Assembly (NCBI RefSeq): GCF_029784135.1
Contig: NC_073746.1
Coordinates: 98,115,015 to 98,179,014, forward strand
Origin: Toxorhynchites rutilus septentrionalis
Lineage: Eukaryota > Arthropoda > Insecta > Diptera > Culicidae
DNA length: 64,000 nucleotides
Reading direction: 5' to 3'
This document shows, piece by piece, positions 36,901-41,909 of the stretch. The notes under the pieces are model-generated. The model was not told the origin of the DNA and did not search any database. It saw only the letters and a list, made by a program, of their open reading frames with translations. Positions within the stretch are counted from its first letter, which is position 1, and every line of letters begins with the position of its first letter. The position numbers and the translations under genes were made by a program.

Positions 36901-37857
36901 GGTGGTTTGCGATGGCATACATGCTCCGAACTGAAGTTCACAAAAGTGTGGGACAAGATAACACTATGTGTGAGGATGTGAAAGATTATTTTAGAACGGT
37001 CAAAGGGATGCGATCTTCTCATAGATAAAATATAAACTCCTCCGAGCATAGCGTGTGATCTCAATTCATTTCGCTTTCTACATGGCAAAAGTTTGAAGTA
37101 GTATACGTGTTGGACTATTTTTCGTTTCACTGATGGCTGCACGTGATCGCTTCCCAACTGTTGGTCTATATACAATGTTAGCAACTATAGTGGCATGCAC
37201 TTATACTTTGGTACGTGATTCTACATCATTGTGGCACAGACTGGAGGGGATTCATATCGTCGTACTTTTTCCGTGTTATGTTAACCACCTTTTCTTCCAC
37301 AAGTGATGAATTCTTTACTGCAGCCCCTTGCCGTTAGCTTTGGGCTCGTTTCGCTTTTGTTTATGATAATGAACGCCAGGTATTTTTCCTGACTCTGTTG
37401 TTTAGAATTATTTTCAACTACTGACCGAATAACGAGTAGTGGTACTTCTTCGTGAGTCGTGCCGGAGAGGTTTTAATGGAGTGCGTGAGGCAATCGAATG
37501 GATATGATTCAATTATGTTTATTTCCCATCGGTCACATCAGAAGGCGAAGTTAGACAGACCACCTACATGACTCATTAGCAAATGCCTATTGGCCATCCG
37601 GAGAAAAACGTAATCAACGATTTCCCGTTCCAGAAAACCCCAATTACTTCCACTGGGATTGGACACACAATTCACATAAAACAAAAAGTATAAGTTTATG
37701 CTAATATCACTATTCACTTGAACGTCCTCATTCGGCATCCTTCGAAGAAGGAATCGGTAATGCACTTGGGTTGATATTGGGAATATTCCATTACCTCTAG
37801 CTCACGGCTCAATTCCTGCTCGATCCCGTCCGATACCAGGTCCTCTCGAATCGGCAT
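4541..37857 (-). CDS. atos: atossa (ATOSA/ATOSB family), seven coding exons, spliced
   Basis: Whole-gene entry. CDS = 37795-37857, 21137-21931, 20935-21071, 15797-17567, 10122-11015, 9778-10046, 4541-4727, read leftwards. All junctions are GT-AG and reading phase is kept throughout, giving about 1371 residues. The family is recognised by VSIGIASIVLEGRP near the N-terminus, ILLEQWILKL and LHFSQISAWTDL in the middle, GTLEESLL...LGASGSFCP (DUF4210) and RFQTSRSGKLSLHTDIRLL (Chromosome_seg) at the C-terminus. In Drosophila, atossa is a nuclear protein that raises expression of metabolic and RNA-helicase genes and promotes macrophage tissue invasion; vertebrate homologues are ATOSA and ATOSB. The role here is inferred from that homology. 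The long serine-rich linker between the conserved blocks is typical of the family. Alternative first exons cannot be excluded. Confidence 0.9.
4728..5430. other. atos last intron, proximal part: nothing recognised
   Basis: Unique-looking AT-rich intron sequence. A plus-strand ORF at 4956-5315 has a hydrophobic run followed by a Cys-rich segment (CRRKPCACMVYSNTCHSS), but no homology I recognise and no supporting context. Confidence 0.4.
5784..6131 (-). pseudogene. LINE reverse transcriptase C-terminal fragment
   Basis: An open 115-codon piece resembling the region after the polymerase motifs of I/Jockey reverse transcriptases: INMLRVISGKALAARKSRLY, then RHLYGF and an ESSKIALYSEMPT end. The antisense ORF at 5830-6162 is a shadow. 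Confidence 0.55.
6685..6996 (-). pseudogene. LINE endonuclease domain fragment
   Basis: An open 103-codon piece of an exonuclease-endonuclease-phosphatase-type nuclease, the enzyme that nicks target DNA in non-LTR retrotransposition. It shows the GDSNVH motif (normally GDFNAH) and WGSS, followed by an LNI-L-N end. The N-terminal half of the domain is absent. Confidence 0.72.
7151..7786 (-). CDS. Hypothetical coiled-coil ORF, possibly retroelement-derived
   Basis: A 211-codon ORF whose middle (about residues 65-130) is a strongly charged Lys/Glu heptad-like stretch (KLKEETAKMKATRRIQKK, ELNQMYTKHKLLKREMQK) predicted by eye to form a coiled coil. The rest is not recognised. It lies just upstream, in the same direction, of the LINE endonuclease relic, where an ORF1 or gag-like protein would sit; that link is inference. 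It overlaps an ORF on the other strand at 7659-7889, so at most one is likely real. Confidence 0.35.
   Translation of the reverse strand: MRASLAASNIRTSARSIRSLSNFPQKLLHSGPISRLNSFIIPKTPCIPPSLSYIYTYVGICRAQDRMIRRDDEVQKLKEETAKMKATRRIQKKNEIQKLRKELNQMYTKHKLLKREMQKLKEKQTNEIPRIHVEISENEMNQCFSKTKNKDPNINPEDHFKVNESQPALKRRNHTESGPSAQRLQSKNAVLTINSGKTKICPTFIGKSIDS
7659..7889 (+). pseudogene. Possible transposon protein C-terminal fragment
   Basis: A 76-codon ORF: EFNLEIGPECNNFCGKLDKE, then RIERAEVRM and a basic run, ending FYGPAIVDSRYD. The pattern 'LGL-G... D-RRI--AE-R...KxxR...YGPG--DS' resembles the C-terminal end of proteins that recur in many animal genomes next to DDE-type transposons. I cannot name the family with confidence. 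Confidence 0.3.
7890..8745. other. atos last intron: nothing recognised
   Basis: About 850 bp with short overlapping ORFs only. There is a small run of TACATATTTA repeats near 8080-8115. No domain or element ends seen. Confidence 0.4.
8751..9526. repeat. MITE-like repeat with TATGAATAAAA units
   Basis: The 11-mer TATGAATAAAA occurs at 8751, 8821 and 8880 on plus and as its reverse complement at 9510-9520. Two of the left copies are followed by AAGTATTTACTT, and the right copy is followed (in reverse) by a related AAGTAAATACT. The outer inverted pair suggests a short non-autonomous element with subterminal repeats, perhaps with a second copy nested at the left. Confidence 0.45.
9778..10046 (-). 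CDS. atos: atos coding exon 6
   Basis: Encodes SELRLPRKGYSIPRQGTVQV, continuing through TLLNPLGTVVRMFVVPYDFRD and AMSMTFIRQRIL to LLRYAIHL. This is the family's strongly conserved 'KGYxVPxxGTVQVTLFNP...VVKMFVVxYD' segment. The acceptor is CTATTTCGCAG and the donor GTAAGT; the exon ends two bases into an Arg codon that is completed by the last exon. The preceding 75-nt intron is open in frame. Confidence 0.93.
10047..10121 (-). other. atos: atos intron 5 (75 nt, open in frame)
   Basis: Bounded by GTGAGT and TTTCGCAG with a pyrimidine-rich 3' end. Its length is a multiple of three and it has no stop in the coding frame, so retention would add 25 residues (beginning VSALFVTYAW) between DUF4210 and the following conserved strand. 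The inserted residues have no counterpart in the family, so removal is the expected state. Confidence 0.8.
10122..11015 (-). CDS. atos: atos coding exon 5 (DUF4210 block)
   Basis: Encodes 298 residues. The acceptor TTTTTTACAG precedes GCT TTG TAT in phase 0; the donor GTGAGT follows TAC GTG in phase 0. The first two thirds are Ser/Thr/Pro-rich, with likely phosphorylation clusters such as SERSTVSERSSIGSDEQ. The last 60 residues are the DUF4210 block: GTLEESLLQRRITPKF, then LGASGSFCPTQLTIPV and SYFYELPG. Confidence 0.93.
11040..11975 (+). repeat. AT-rich dispersed repeat, copy 1
   Basis: Within atos intron 4. The part near 11770 (GCTATTCATATATTTTT then CAGAATTTACAA) recurs at 15258. The part near 11575 (GTCAACTTTATATC, TATAGTTTTGG, GTGGCATTTTTGTATGAAG) recurs in reverse orientation near 14660-14740. 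There is no coding content; ends are not defined. Confidence 0.5.
12250..12476. mobile_element. MITE with about 60-bp inverted repeats
   Basis: The inner arms TGACATGTTGCTCTAGA (12301-12317) and TCTAGAGCAACATGTCA (12413-12429) are perfect inverses. Similarity continues outward for about 40 bp on both sides with mismatches (GAGAAAATCGATGAAGA against AGAAAATATAGATGAAGA). There is no ORF. It looks like a foldback-type or Tc1-derived MITE in atos intron 4. Confidence 0.65.
12715..12747 (+). repeat. Retroposon-tail motif, copy 1
   Basis: A 33-bp unit of the form AGAGGCGAATGAACTG...AAAGCCTCT, whose ends AGAGGC and GCCTCT can pair as a hairpin. Related units lie at 13004, 19359 and 51471. Confidence 0.5.
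13004..13036 (+). repeat. Retroposon-tail motif, copy 2, followed by (AAG)n
   Basis: AGAGGCGGATGAACTAAAAA, then GTTTAAACCCTCT, followed by a short AAG triplet run (about 13048-13063). A 3' triplet run is typical of mosquito tRNA-related SINEs and RTE-type LINE ends, so this is probably a severely 5'-truncated retroposon. Confidence 0.5.
13650..14480 (+). pseudogene. hAT transposase relic
   Basis: The ORF at 13976-14230 contains LTFPSTTASVEKGFLVLRRL, then KTYSITTMGEERLESL. This is the C-terminal dimerisation region of hAT transposases ('TTASAERxFSxLRRIKxYLRSTMxxERL'), the part that lets hAT enzymes assemble. Upstream, around 13770-13860, further decayed pieces (VREYAEIYMSIIDCIFDEL) are compatible with the same protein. 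Stops and frameshifts interrupt it and no hAT ends are visible. It lies antisense within atos intron 4. Confidence 0.68.
14640..14985 (-). repeat. AT-rich dispersed repeat, copy 2 (interrupted by a SINE)
   Basis: 14655-14740 on minus matches copy 1 near 11575-11640 (GACGTCAACTTTCAATC, TATAGTTTCGGGAATATGTG, GCATTTTGTATGAAGAC). It is split by the SINE at 14755-14891; the sequence resumes after the duplicated target. Confidence 0.5.
14755..14891 (-). mobile_element. tRNA-derived SINE, 137 bp
   Basis: On minus it begins AAGTGCACCTGTGGCCGAGT, with a pol III box A (TGGCCGAGTGGTTAGC) and, 40 nt on, box B (GGGTTCGATTCCC), and ends CATTCAAGAAAAA. A perfect 14-bp target duplication TTCGACATAAGTTC flanks it (14741-14754 and 14892-14905), proving insertion by retroposition. 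The tRNA-like head cannot fold as a tRNA: the 5' end does not pair with the sequence after the T arm. The body after the head is only about 60 bp. Confidence 0.85.
14992..15150. mobile_element. MITE (GGCGTCGTGCAC family), copy 1, TTA target site
   Basis: Inverted repeats of at least 26 bp starting GGCGTCGTGCACAAATTACG, flanked by TTA on both sides (14989-14991 and 15151-15153), as for PIF/Harbinger-type insertion. The interior has C-rich tracts. A second copy lies at 48583-48734 in opposite orientation. Confidence 0.85.
15160..15480 (+). repeat. AT-rich dispersed repeat, copy 3
   Basis: GCTATTCATATATTTTTTAA at 15258, then long A/T tracts, parallels copy 1 from 11770 onward. It lies in atos intron 4, close to exon 4. 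Confidence 0.45.
15797..17567 (-). CDS. atos: atos coding exon 4 (large central exon)
   Basis: Encodes about 590 residues. The acceptor AATTTCAG lies 16 nt before the first in-frame ATG, so that ATG is internal; the donor GTAAGT follows TGC CCG in phase 0. The first part is conserved (LHFSQISAWTDL, LDILFRIRG, HNFPATIIAENYAIEVCLKSLPR). It is followed by an acidic run (EEEDDPQMGDDD), a basic stretch KKRMMKREKKKK that could be a nuclear localisation signal, Asn/Ser-rich linkers, and an acidic-hydrophobic patch DTFAFDEEALDLGD next to CRLCKRQK. Transactivation-type patches are known in Drosophila Atossa; equating this patch with one is inference. Confidence 0.9.
17614..17735. repeat. Direct repeat A at the 3' end of atos intron 3
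   Basis: Contains ACAAAGGTTTGAGCGGGACG, AGTTATTCTTATTCATAATA and CCAGTAAGCAAATTGAA. It is related (roughly 70-75% by eye) to 20800-20915 in the same orientation. It also carries a short inverted pair TCCCCGCTCA / TGAGCGGGA. Confidence 0.5.
17860..18020 (+). repeat. Dispersed hAT-like repeat end, copy 1
   Basis: Begins CAGCGGTACTCAAC, a hAT-type terminus, with ACGGGCCACAAAAA, then TACGAACTTATTGCCGGCGA. The same blocks occur in the same order at 34285-34400. Confidence 0.5.
18025..20790. other. atos intron 3: no gene recognised
   Basis: Holds short unsupported ORFs (for example 18540-18887 +, a basic N-terminus MPRPTKRRVEALQREYVKTI that I do not recognise). A 21-bp duplication of TGTTGATATCAATA units lies near 18398-18440. 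A retroposon-tail motif is at 19359. A low-copy stretch 20440-20790 ends GCCGGGTCAGCTAG, which could be the end of a mobile element. Confidence 0.4.
19359..19392 (+). repeat. Retroposon-tail motif, copy 3
   Basis: AGAGGCGGATGAACTGAGAA, then ATTTCAAAGCCTCT, preceded by GGCT and followed by ACAATTCAA, the same order as copy 4 at 51471. Confidence 0.5.
20800..20915. repeat. Direct repeat B at the 5' end of atos intron 3
   Basis: Related to 17614-17735 in the same orientation: ACAAAAGTTTGAGCTGAACG, then AGTTCTCTTGTT, and CCAGTAAGCGTATTGAA. It ends only about 20 nt from the exon 3 donor. Confidence 0.5.
20935..21071 (-). CDS. atos: atos coding exon 3 (short)
   Basis: A 137-nt exon with no ATG, 65 nt downstream of exon 2. 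The acceptor is CTATTTCAG and the donor GTGAGT. It encodes 45 residues, beginning CLRWQAYFKQLSSLL and containing ICIEIYLGP and ILLEQWILKL. These match the vertebrate order 'IMVEMMLLP ... ALLLERWILEP'. It starts in phase 0 and ends in phase 2, which is exactly what is needed to join exon 2 to exon 4. Confidence 0.87.
21137..21931 (-). CDS. atos: atos coding exon 2
   Basis: Encodes 265 residues. The acceptor TTTTATTTTCTCCAG is directly before ATG CAC; the donor GTGAGT follows GAATTT in phase 0. The segment VSIGIASIVLEGRPA matches the family's N-terminal VSLALLITEGR block. The middle is low-complexity (Gly/Ser/Asp rich, acidic DDDAPP). The end, PHCEQFLKKIGVV to CSYRNEF, leads into the conserved block of exon 3. 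An ORF on the opposite strand (21338-21868) is only a shadow. Confidence 0.88.
21932..22760. other. atos intron 1, distal part: nothing recognised
   Basis: AT-rich sequence upstream of exon 2. No domain, element end or conserved motif was seen beyond the acceptor of exon 2. Confidence 0.4.
22780..23290 (+). pseudogene. Tc1-type transposase relic
   Basis: The reading LQETGFKWPTQSLDLIPMEI, a stop, then WPILERQIK (about 23136-23230) matches the end of a Tc1 DDE domain ('[14 protein letters not shown]...'), here with the catalytic Glu retained in PMEI. Upstream similarity is too decayed to frame. No inverted repeats were found. Confidence 0.55.
23300..25025. other. atos intron 1: nothing recognised
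   Basis: About 1.7 kb of AT-rich intron. An ORF at 23559-23810 (+) begins with a CxxC...CxxC pattern (CQICSEDSS, then CSKCQKS) that could suggest a zinc-binding fold, but it has no further support. Confidence 0.35.
25028..25180. mobile_element. Short MITE with GTAGGTCACC ends
   Basis: Left AAAAAGTAGGTCACCTGGAA and right (reverse) AAAAATAGGTCACCCAATCC-GGAAT form imperfect inverted repeats about 140 bp apart. The right end runs into a 15-T tract. There is no ORF. Confidence 0.45.
25181..25973. other. atos intron 1 just before the tandem duplication
   Basis: AT-rich, no ORF of note. A short CTG run (GCTGCTGCTGCTG) lies at about 25708-25720. Confidence 0.4.
26232..26747. mobile_element. TTAA-type (piggyBac-like) MITE, duplicated copy 1
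   Basis: The ends CCCTTTCACGACCAT and ATGGTCCTGAAAGGG are inverse with one mismatch. The flanks are TTAA at the left and TTAG at the right. There is no transposase; an internal ATTTCCC / GGGAAAAATATTTCCC pairing is present. The second copy is at 29140-29652. Confidence 0.7.
27273..27286 (+). repeat. Target-site duplication of the R1 LINE (copy within unit 1)
   Basis: GATATGCGCTGGTT, repeated at 30178-30191 and, after the poly(A), at 33902-33915. Confidence 0.88.
27276..28106 (+). pseudogene. R1 LINE endonuclease fragment, unit 1
   Basis: A 276-codon ORF with the second half of the apurinic-type endonuclease (FVIGGDFNAWAVEWGSR, IDLTFCSPS, THSDHQAI) and the start of the linker to the reverse transcriptase. 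The first half of the domain is missing through 5' truncation. The ATG and the first codons (M-R-W) come from the target DNA, not the element. It ends in a frameshift near 'CFRELC' that is shared with unit 2. Confidence 0.85.
28055..28882 (+). pseudogene. R1 LINE reverse transcriptase, truncated, unit 1
   Basis: Opens in a frame different from the endonuclease. It reads the palm region (KKAPGPDGIPN, SYRPICLLDTLGK, QFGFRKGRSTVDAI, VITIDVKNAFN, AGVPQGSILGP) and stops at GFADD followed by unrelated KYLQG. The polymerase is cut at its catalytic FADD, and everything beyond (thumb, zinc knuckle, 3' UTR) is absent from this unit. Confidence 0.88.
28818..28897 (+). repeat. 40-bp duplication at the tandem junction
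   Basis: TGGAGATCATTGGCTTCGCG with the following 20 bases (ending CTTCAAGG) occurs twice back to back (28818-28857, 28858-28897). Each copy is itself the junction of the unit end (..GGATG) with the unit start (ACAAATATCTTCAAGG). Confidence 0.93.
29140..29652. mobile_element. TTAA-type MITE, duplicated copy 2
   Basis: Same element as 26232-26747 with a few indels in A and T runs. It is flanked by TTAA (29136-29139) and TTAG. Confidence 0.7.
30181..31011 (+). pseudogene. R1 LINE endonuclease fragment, unit 2
   Basis: Same as the unit 1 fragment, with two or three amino-acid differences (for example I to T at 'CINARGT', L to S at 'GTSLLEA', S to T at 'KRSKSN'). The frameshift at its end is identical to unit 1. 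The residues between this ORF and the polymerase (DVNPWGNAYRMVMAKLRG and on) are readable in another frame at 30845-31030. Confidence 0.85.
30960..32702 (+). pseudogene. R1 LINE reverse transcriptase (580 codons open)
   Basis: The polymerase of the retrotransposon, which would copy its RNA into DNA at the nicked target. The motifs KKAPGPDGIPN, SYRPICLLDTLGK, NQFGFRKGRSTVDA, ITIDVKNAFN, AGVPQGSILGP, FADDIVI and LKYLGVQID are all present, so the catalytic Asp residues (IDVKNAFN and FADD) are intact. The thumb and R1-type C-terminal region follow (GGPAWIAAL, YRTVSTEAV). The frame is lost at 'FLSGHGYF', where a frameshift separates it from the zinc knuckle. The first codons before about 31015 are out-of-frame sequence rather than element protein. 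Confidence 0.9.
32480..32776 (+). pseudogene. R1 LINE C-terminal zinc-knuckle segment
   Basis: Continues the polymerase in another frame: LLQAYLHRFGH, CPECGNVEETPEHIVFECPR. The C-x2-C-x8-H-x4-C pattern is the conserved zinc knuckle at the end of R1-clade ORF2. It ends at TGA 32774-32776. The ORF that contains it opens at 32372, but its first third is a shadow of the polymerase frame. Confidence 0.82.
32825..33620 (+). repeat. Tandem repeats in the R1 LINE 3' UTR
   Basis: Three successive units (about 290, 260 and 240 bp) starting near 32830, 33120 and 33380. Each contains sub-blocks with GTGACGG, GCGCGTCA, GTTGGAGGGC and TTCCTAATCGG (seven sub-blocks in total, the last unit having three). 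The ORFs seen across this region on both strands are by-products of the repeats. Confidence 0.85.
33902..33915 (+). repeat. 3' copy of the R1 LINE target-site duplication
   Basis: GATATGCGCTGGTT immediately after the poly(A) tract, identical to the 5' copies. Confidence 0.88.
33950..34105 (+). repeat. Dispersed repeat, copy 1
   Basis: AAGCTAAGAAGAACTTCTAT through TTGCAGCTCAATAT resembles 61185-61310 on the opposite strand (AAGAAGAACTTTAATTATAT and on). Both read through as similar peptides (LRRTSIVSLEIYVFQN, LRRTLIISLETHVSQN), but this is most likely a shared non-coding MITE rather than a gene. Confidence 0.5.
34285..34400 (+). repeat. Dispersed hAT-like repeat end, copy 2
   Basis: CAGCGGTACTCAACCTTTTT, GACGGGCCG, then GAGATTATTGCCGGCGAGAG, parallel to 17860-18020. 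Confidence 0.5.
34401..35519. other. atos intron 1: nothing recognised
   Basis: About 1.1 kb of AT-rich intron with only short ORFs and no element ends seen. Confidence 0.4.
35524..36094. mobile_element. TTAA-flanked MITE, 571 bp
   Basis: The ends CACTAAACCTA and (reverse) CACTAAACTTA are flanked by TTAA (35520-35523, 36095-36098), the piggyBac-type target. Internal palindromic blocks include GGGTCAATTGACCC (about 35900), GGGTCAAGACCC (about 35569) and GAGTCATTTGACTC (about 36063). Confidence 0.72.
36099..37794. other. atos intron 1, promoter-proximal part
   Basis: Mostly non-repetitive sequence, more mixed in composition than the rest of the intron. No ORF of note. It may hold regulatory elements of atos, but none can be pointed to. 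Confidence 0.35.
37795..37857 (-). CDS. atos: atos coding exon 1 (start codon)
   Basis: Encodes 21 residues, MPIREDLVSDGIEQELSREL then E, followed by a donor GTAATG. The ATG has A at -3 (TCAAGATG), a good insect initiation context. It ends in phase 0, matching the phase-0 acceptor of the next exon 15.9 kb away. The assignment rests on phase, splice site, initiation context and local unique sequence, because this N-terminus is not strongly conserved. The exon 2 acceptor is immediately followed by an ATG, so a transcript with a non-coding first exon could start there instead. Confidence 0.62.
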
Positions 37858-39249
37858 CTTGACTACACACTGTACACAAAACCGCTATCGTTGATCCGAA
37901 GTGTCACACACACGATTTGTACTACGAAGTGTACCCTCTTGCCAGCACTAGGGACCACGTGCACTCTTGGACTTATCGCTGACACAACTCTGCACCTAGT
38001 GGACAAGCAGTACATAAAAGTCTTGCGCCTTTGAGTGTCGACTTACTGTGAACCACACGCACCGTGGGGTTCGTTCTGACTGTGCTGGAGAACACAGAAC
38101 ACAGAATGAGCTAACCGACTGGTTTGACTGCCTGTAGATAACCTTTTTTTCTTCGTTGCACTCCCATCCTCTCTCTCGCAAAACAACATCTCATCTCATC
38201 GACCAGGAGAAAGCAAGTTCAAACTGGGGATGTGTCATGATGTTCGGAGTGGGGTTGGTGTCCTTTCTCGATCGCTGAATAACATTGTTGGCTATCGATC
38301 GGTCGTATCAAACGCATCTCCTGATCACTGATAATGCCGTACGGAGTGATTACGATCCACGTGCTTTACATTAGTACGCTGGTAGAATCCGGTGTGCGCT
38401 TGTTTTGCCTATGGTTGACTATCACCGTGATCATATCATAACAAATGGAAACAGCCTGTGAAGTGTTATAGCTAACGTCTGCCATTCGACGTCGATAGCG
38501 TGAATGAAAATAAACAGCGATGCATTCCATTTCGCCTTCTATCATTATGCAATGAAGATGCATCCGTGCACCAGACGGAGTCCATCTAAATAGTAAATTT
38601 GAACAAGCGATTCATACGTCAGAAATAGCGATAAGAAACTGGCATCATTATGGGTACTAGTAGCGATGGAAATTATTCGAACATGTGCTGTTCAGCTGAT
38701 CGTCATCTATCCCGGACTTAACTTCGCGATGTTTCCAGCTTTCACACTCCGACCCTTCATTATCATTTCTAAGTGAAACCGCTCGGCCTTTACGCTGCTG
38801 GAGGTCGAGCAAGGCTCCACGTGTCTTTGTTTACTATCTTGCAGCTATACACACAATTTATTTTACCGTTTTGACACGAATCGGCCGTAAAGGTGCTTTT
38901 TAAAAGCTGAAATGAAGTAATAATGACCAGGACAGCCAACCTCTACAGATTTGTACGGATTTTGGTCTTAAGTGTATGTTGTTTTGTTATTTTCAAAATC
39001 AAAGTAAAAAGAAAACAAAAAGCAAAGGGAAAAAAGAAAATAGAATATTTTTAAATACACTCCTGCCTCTACAAACTTGTCTTATCGTTTGTTGATATCA
39101 ACTGAAAAAAAGCTTATTATGAAAATGCCCCTGACCTCTATGAATCTATTTATACATATGCTATTGCTGTACAAATTGTACTAATTCGTTGTAGATTCAT
39201 TAGATTGATTTTGTTGAACTGTGAATTTTTTTAAATTTTGAAACAACTA
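37858..39249. other. Upstream region of atos
   Basis: Relatively unique, moderate-GC sequence containing the presumed 5' leader (just right of 37857) and initiator-like motifs near 38080. No coding exon was recognised. Confidence 0.35.
38065..38160 (-). promoter_or_regulatory. Possible atos promoter/5' leader region
   Basis: About 220-300 nt upstream of the exon 1 ATG the sequence becomes richer in GC and less repetitive. It carries insect initiator-like motifs on the minus strand (ACAGTCAGAACG near 38080 and CAGTCGGTTAGC just upstream). No TATA box is evident. A start site here would give a short leader, but the motifs are common by chance. Confidence 0.25.
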
Positions 39250-40391
39250 CAGTGATACAAACTCGTAATCGTACTCCACCGTGCAAATCTCTTTTCCCTT
39301 CTTTTGAAAGTCGAAAACAAGGTTTCAGAACATTCTATTTAGATGAAGTCATAGTGCCATATGATAGTTAAAAGGTTTACTATCTGTTTTCAGAATAATA
39401 GTTTTTATTTCTGTAAGAATTACGAAGTATGTGCGAATGTATGAAAATTGACTCAAACTCATATACGTTGCTTTCAGATTTTTATGCTCAATTCATTGTT
39501 CGGCTTCCTCGATACGAAACGACAATCATCGGAGTCAAAAATATTAAATTTCGACTCACCTACATCTTACTATGACATTGGTGTGTTTCATGCTGTTTGG
39601 AAAAATGGAAATTGGAGTTACTGATTTATTTTACCGTTTCGGGTTTTCCGTCTGTGCTCGGACATTCAAGATGTTCTTCATCGGCACATTACAAACTTTT
39701 TTTTTGTTCAATTTGATTTTCATCGATGGTGTATTGGATCAGAATGTTTACTTGAACATCCTAAAGAAAAACTTGTAGCAAAGTGTGAACAAAATGAGAT
39801 TGAATCGAGGATTCAAGTTTTACCAAGACAATGACCCTAAGTATAAGTCACATATAGTTCGCACATGGTTACATTATAATTGCTCAAAAGTTATTGATAC
39901 TTCTCCCCAATGTCCCACCATCAATCCCAGTTAAATAATATGAAAGTTATCTGTGTAGGATATTTAGAAACCATCAAATTTTCAAAAATAACGATTTTAA
40001 AAACCACTTGATCAAAAAATGGATGAGTATTCCTTCAGAATACACCAAAAAAATCGTAGATAACGGCTAAAGACAGCTAGAGATAGTTGCAATGAACAAG
40101 AGATACCATACTAATGATGGAATCCTGAAATTGATTAACGCTTTATGAATCGAGTTGAAATTTCAACCAGAGTACGATTATGAGTTTGAGTCAATTTTCA
40201 TACATTCGCACATACTTCTCAATTCTTAGAAAAATAAAAACCATTACTCTGAAAACAGATAGCAAACCTTTTAACTCTCACATGACACTATGACTTCATC
40301 TAAATAGAATGTTCCGAAACCTTGTTTTCGACTTTCAAAAGAAGGGAAAAAAGATTTGCACGGTGGGAACGATTACGAGTTTGTATCACTG
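39250..40391. mobile_element. Tc1-type transposon with about 215-bp inverted repeats
   Basis: Both ends read CAGTGATACAAACTCGTAAT inward and are flanked by TA (39248-39249, 40392-40393). The inverted repeats extend to about 39475 and back to about 40180 with scattered mismatches. The interior holds a transposase scrap. The 1142-bp total is too short for a full coding element. Confidence 0.85.
39790..39940 (+). pseudogene. Tc1 transposase scrap
   Basis: Reads FYQDNDPKYKSHIVRTWLHY, then PTINPS, corresponding to the second catalytic Asp (QDNDPKH) and the NPIEN region with the Glu lost. The first catalytic region is not recognisable. Confidence 0.65.
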
Positions 40392-40520
40392 TATCATGTC
40401 TCATTCCTGAGGGAATTGCATCATTCGATGTTGATCCAATTGAACATTTGGTCTTAACTTCAGAACGATACTTCAGAAAATTGTAATTGTATATTCATTG
40501 GGATATGTTCTGTTGCTTAT
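40392..40520. other. Short unannotated gap
   Basis: Nothing recognised. Confidence 0.4.
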
Positions 40521-40544
40521 AGTTTCGTCCTTTTACAAATTACA

Positions 40545-40700
40545 GGCAAACCTTTTTTTGTGCGGGGGATAGGGACCGCACAAAAAAAATCGCATAAAAA
40601 AATCGTGCAAAACTTCACCAGCAGCTTAAAAAAATCGTGTTCGGTACACATTTTGAAAAAAACTTTTTTTGTACGGTAGATAGGGACCGCATAAAAAAAG
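40545..40700. repeat. Paired hairpins with T7GTGCGG / CCGCACA7 arms
   Basis: Two similar hairpins: 40550-40590 (TTTTTTTGTGCGG ... ACCGCACAAAAAAA) and 40660-40700 (TTTTTTTGTACGG ... ACCGCATAAAAAAA), each with a TAGGGA loop. A further related AAAAAATCGCACAAAAAACG lies near 41026. They are likely parts of a MITE family. Confidence 0.5.
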
Positions 40701-41389
40701 TTTCCCCCAAGAAAATAACTCAAATCCACGCCATTCACCATTCAATTTCCTTTTGTTTCCCTGCTTTGCGATGGGACACTTTGCCTTTTCGGTTGCGCGT
40801 GGCTGTTTTGAGCTATTAGTTGCATGTCGAAACGTGTTGCTGTTAGAAATCATGTCATGTAAAAACTTAGAGCATTTGATGAGAAGAGAGGAATGATTTC
40901 AGAAGTGAATAATTGAGACGCAAATATGCTTTTTACGCACTGAAATGCATATAAACCATCGAGAAAAACTAAATGGACGAAAATTTTTGTACAAAACTAA
41001 ATGGACGATAACTTCGTCAAATATGCAAAAAAAATCGCACAAAAAACGCACAAGAACAGCAAATCGCGTAACTTTTGGAAATTCGAGATGACCATTTTCA
41101 TTGGCACCCTACTCTACATCTTTCTGTTAACGTTTTGACTCAAACTTTGTACATTGTTATCTCATCGGAAAATTTTTGACTCGTTTTAGAATTCGTGCTC
41201 AGGGTGCATCGTTTCACTTATGTCGAATGTACGGGTGTTCTGAAAATCGTTTTACTTATATCGAATATACTCATTTCTGAGAATTTGTAGCATTTAGACC
41301 GATTGGAAGATTTTAGATTATTTACCAGCAGATAGAAGGCATTTCGATTAACTCTCTGTAAACAAAAATGTTGGATCGCACCTCAAATG

Positions 41390-41760
41390 TCTATTTATAG
41401 GCAACTTCTATCTATCTATATAGATAAAAATGGAACGTCAAATGTGTTGCTAAGCGCGAAACCCATGGAAAGAATGGTCCGACTTGAGTCGTCTTTATTT
41501 TGATGGTTTTGTCTCTGCCCGTAGATCTATGTTATAGAGAGAAAAATCGGAAAATTCTCGGAAAACTCTGAAGAAAAGTCGAAAAATTCGAGAAACATCG
41601 CGATAAGCGTTGTCCATCCAATCGATATTTGCGCTAATCGAGTTGATCTTTGTTCGAAAGTGGAAATGGATTTTCAGGTGAAATAACGCACTTCTATTGT
41701 ATATCTTCTGTTTATATAAATGAAAATGGAACGCCAAAACATGTTCCATTTTAATTCACT
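41390..41760. repeat. Repeat with two TATA-ATAAAAATGGAACG blocks
   Basis: ATATAGATAAAAATGGAACG (41417) and TATAAATGAAAATGGAACGC (41713) are directly repeated about 300 bp apart, each followed by a CAAA-rich stretch. Such blocks recur in insect mobile elements; the family is uncertain. Confidence 0.35.
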
Positions 41761-41909
41761 TGCGAATAACATGTTTTTTCCGTTACATGGAATACACGTT
41801 TGATACAGAAAAATAAATTTTAATTCATCATTTATATTTTCAAAGCGCGTTATTTTACTTGAGATTATTTTGCCATTTTCGGTTCACATCAACAGAACAC
41901 GGAGCTTAA

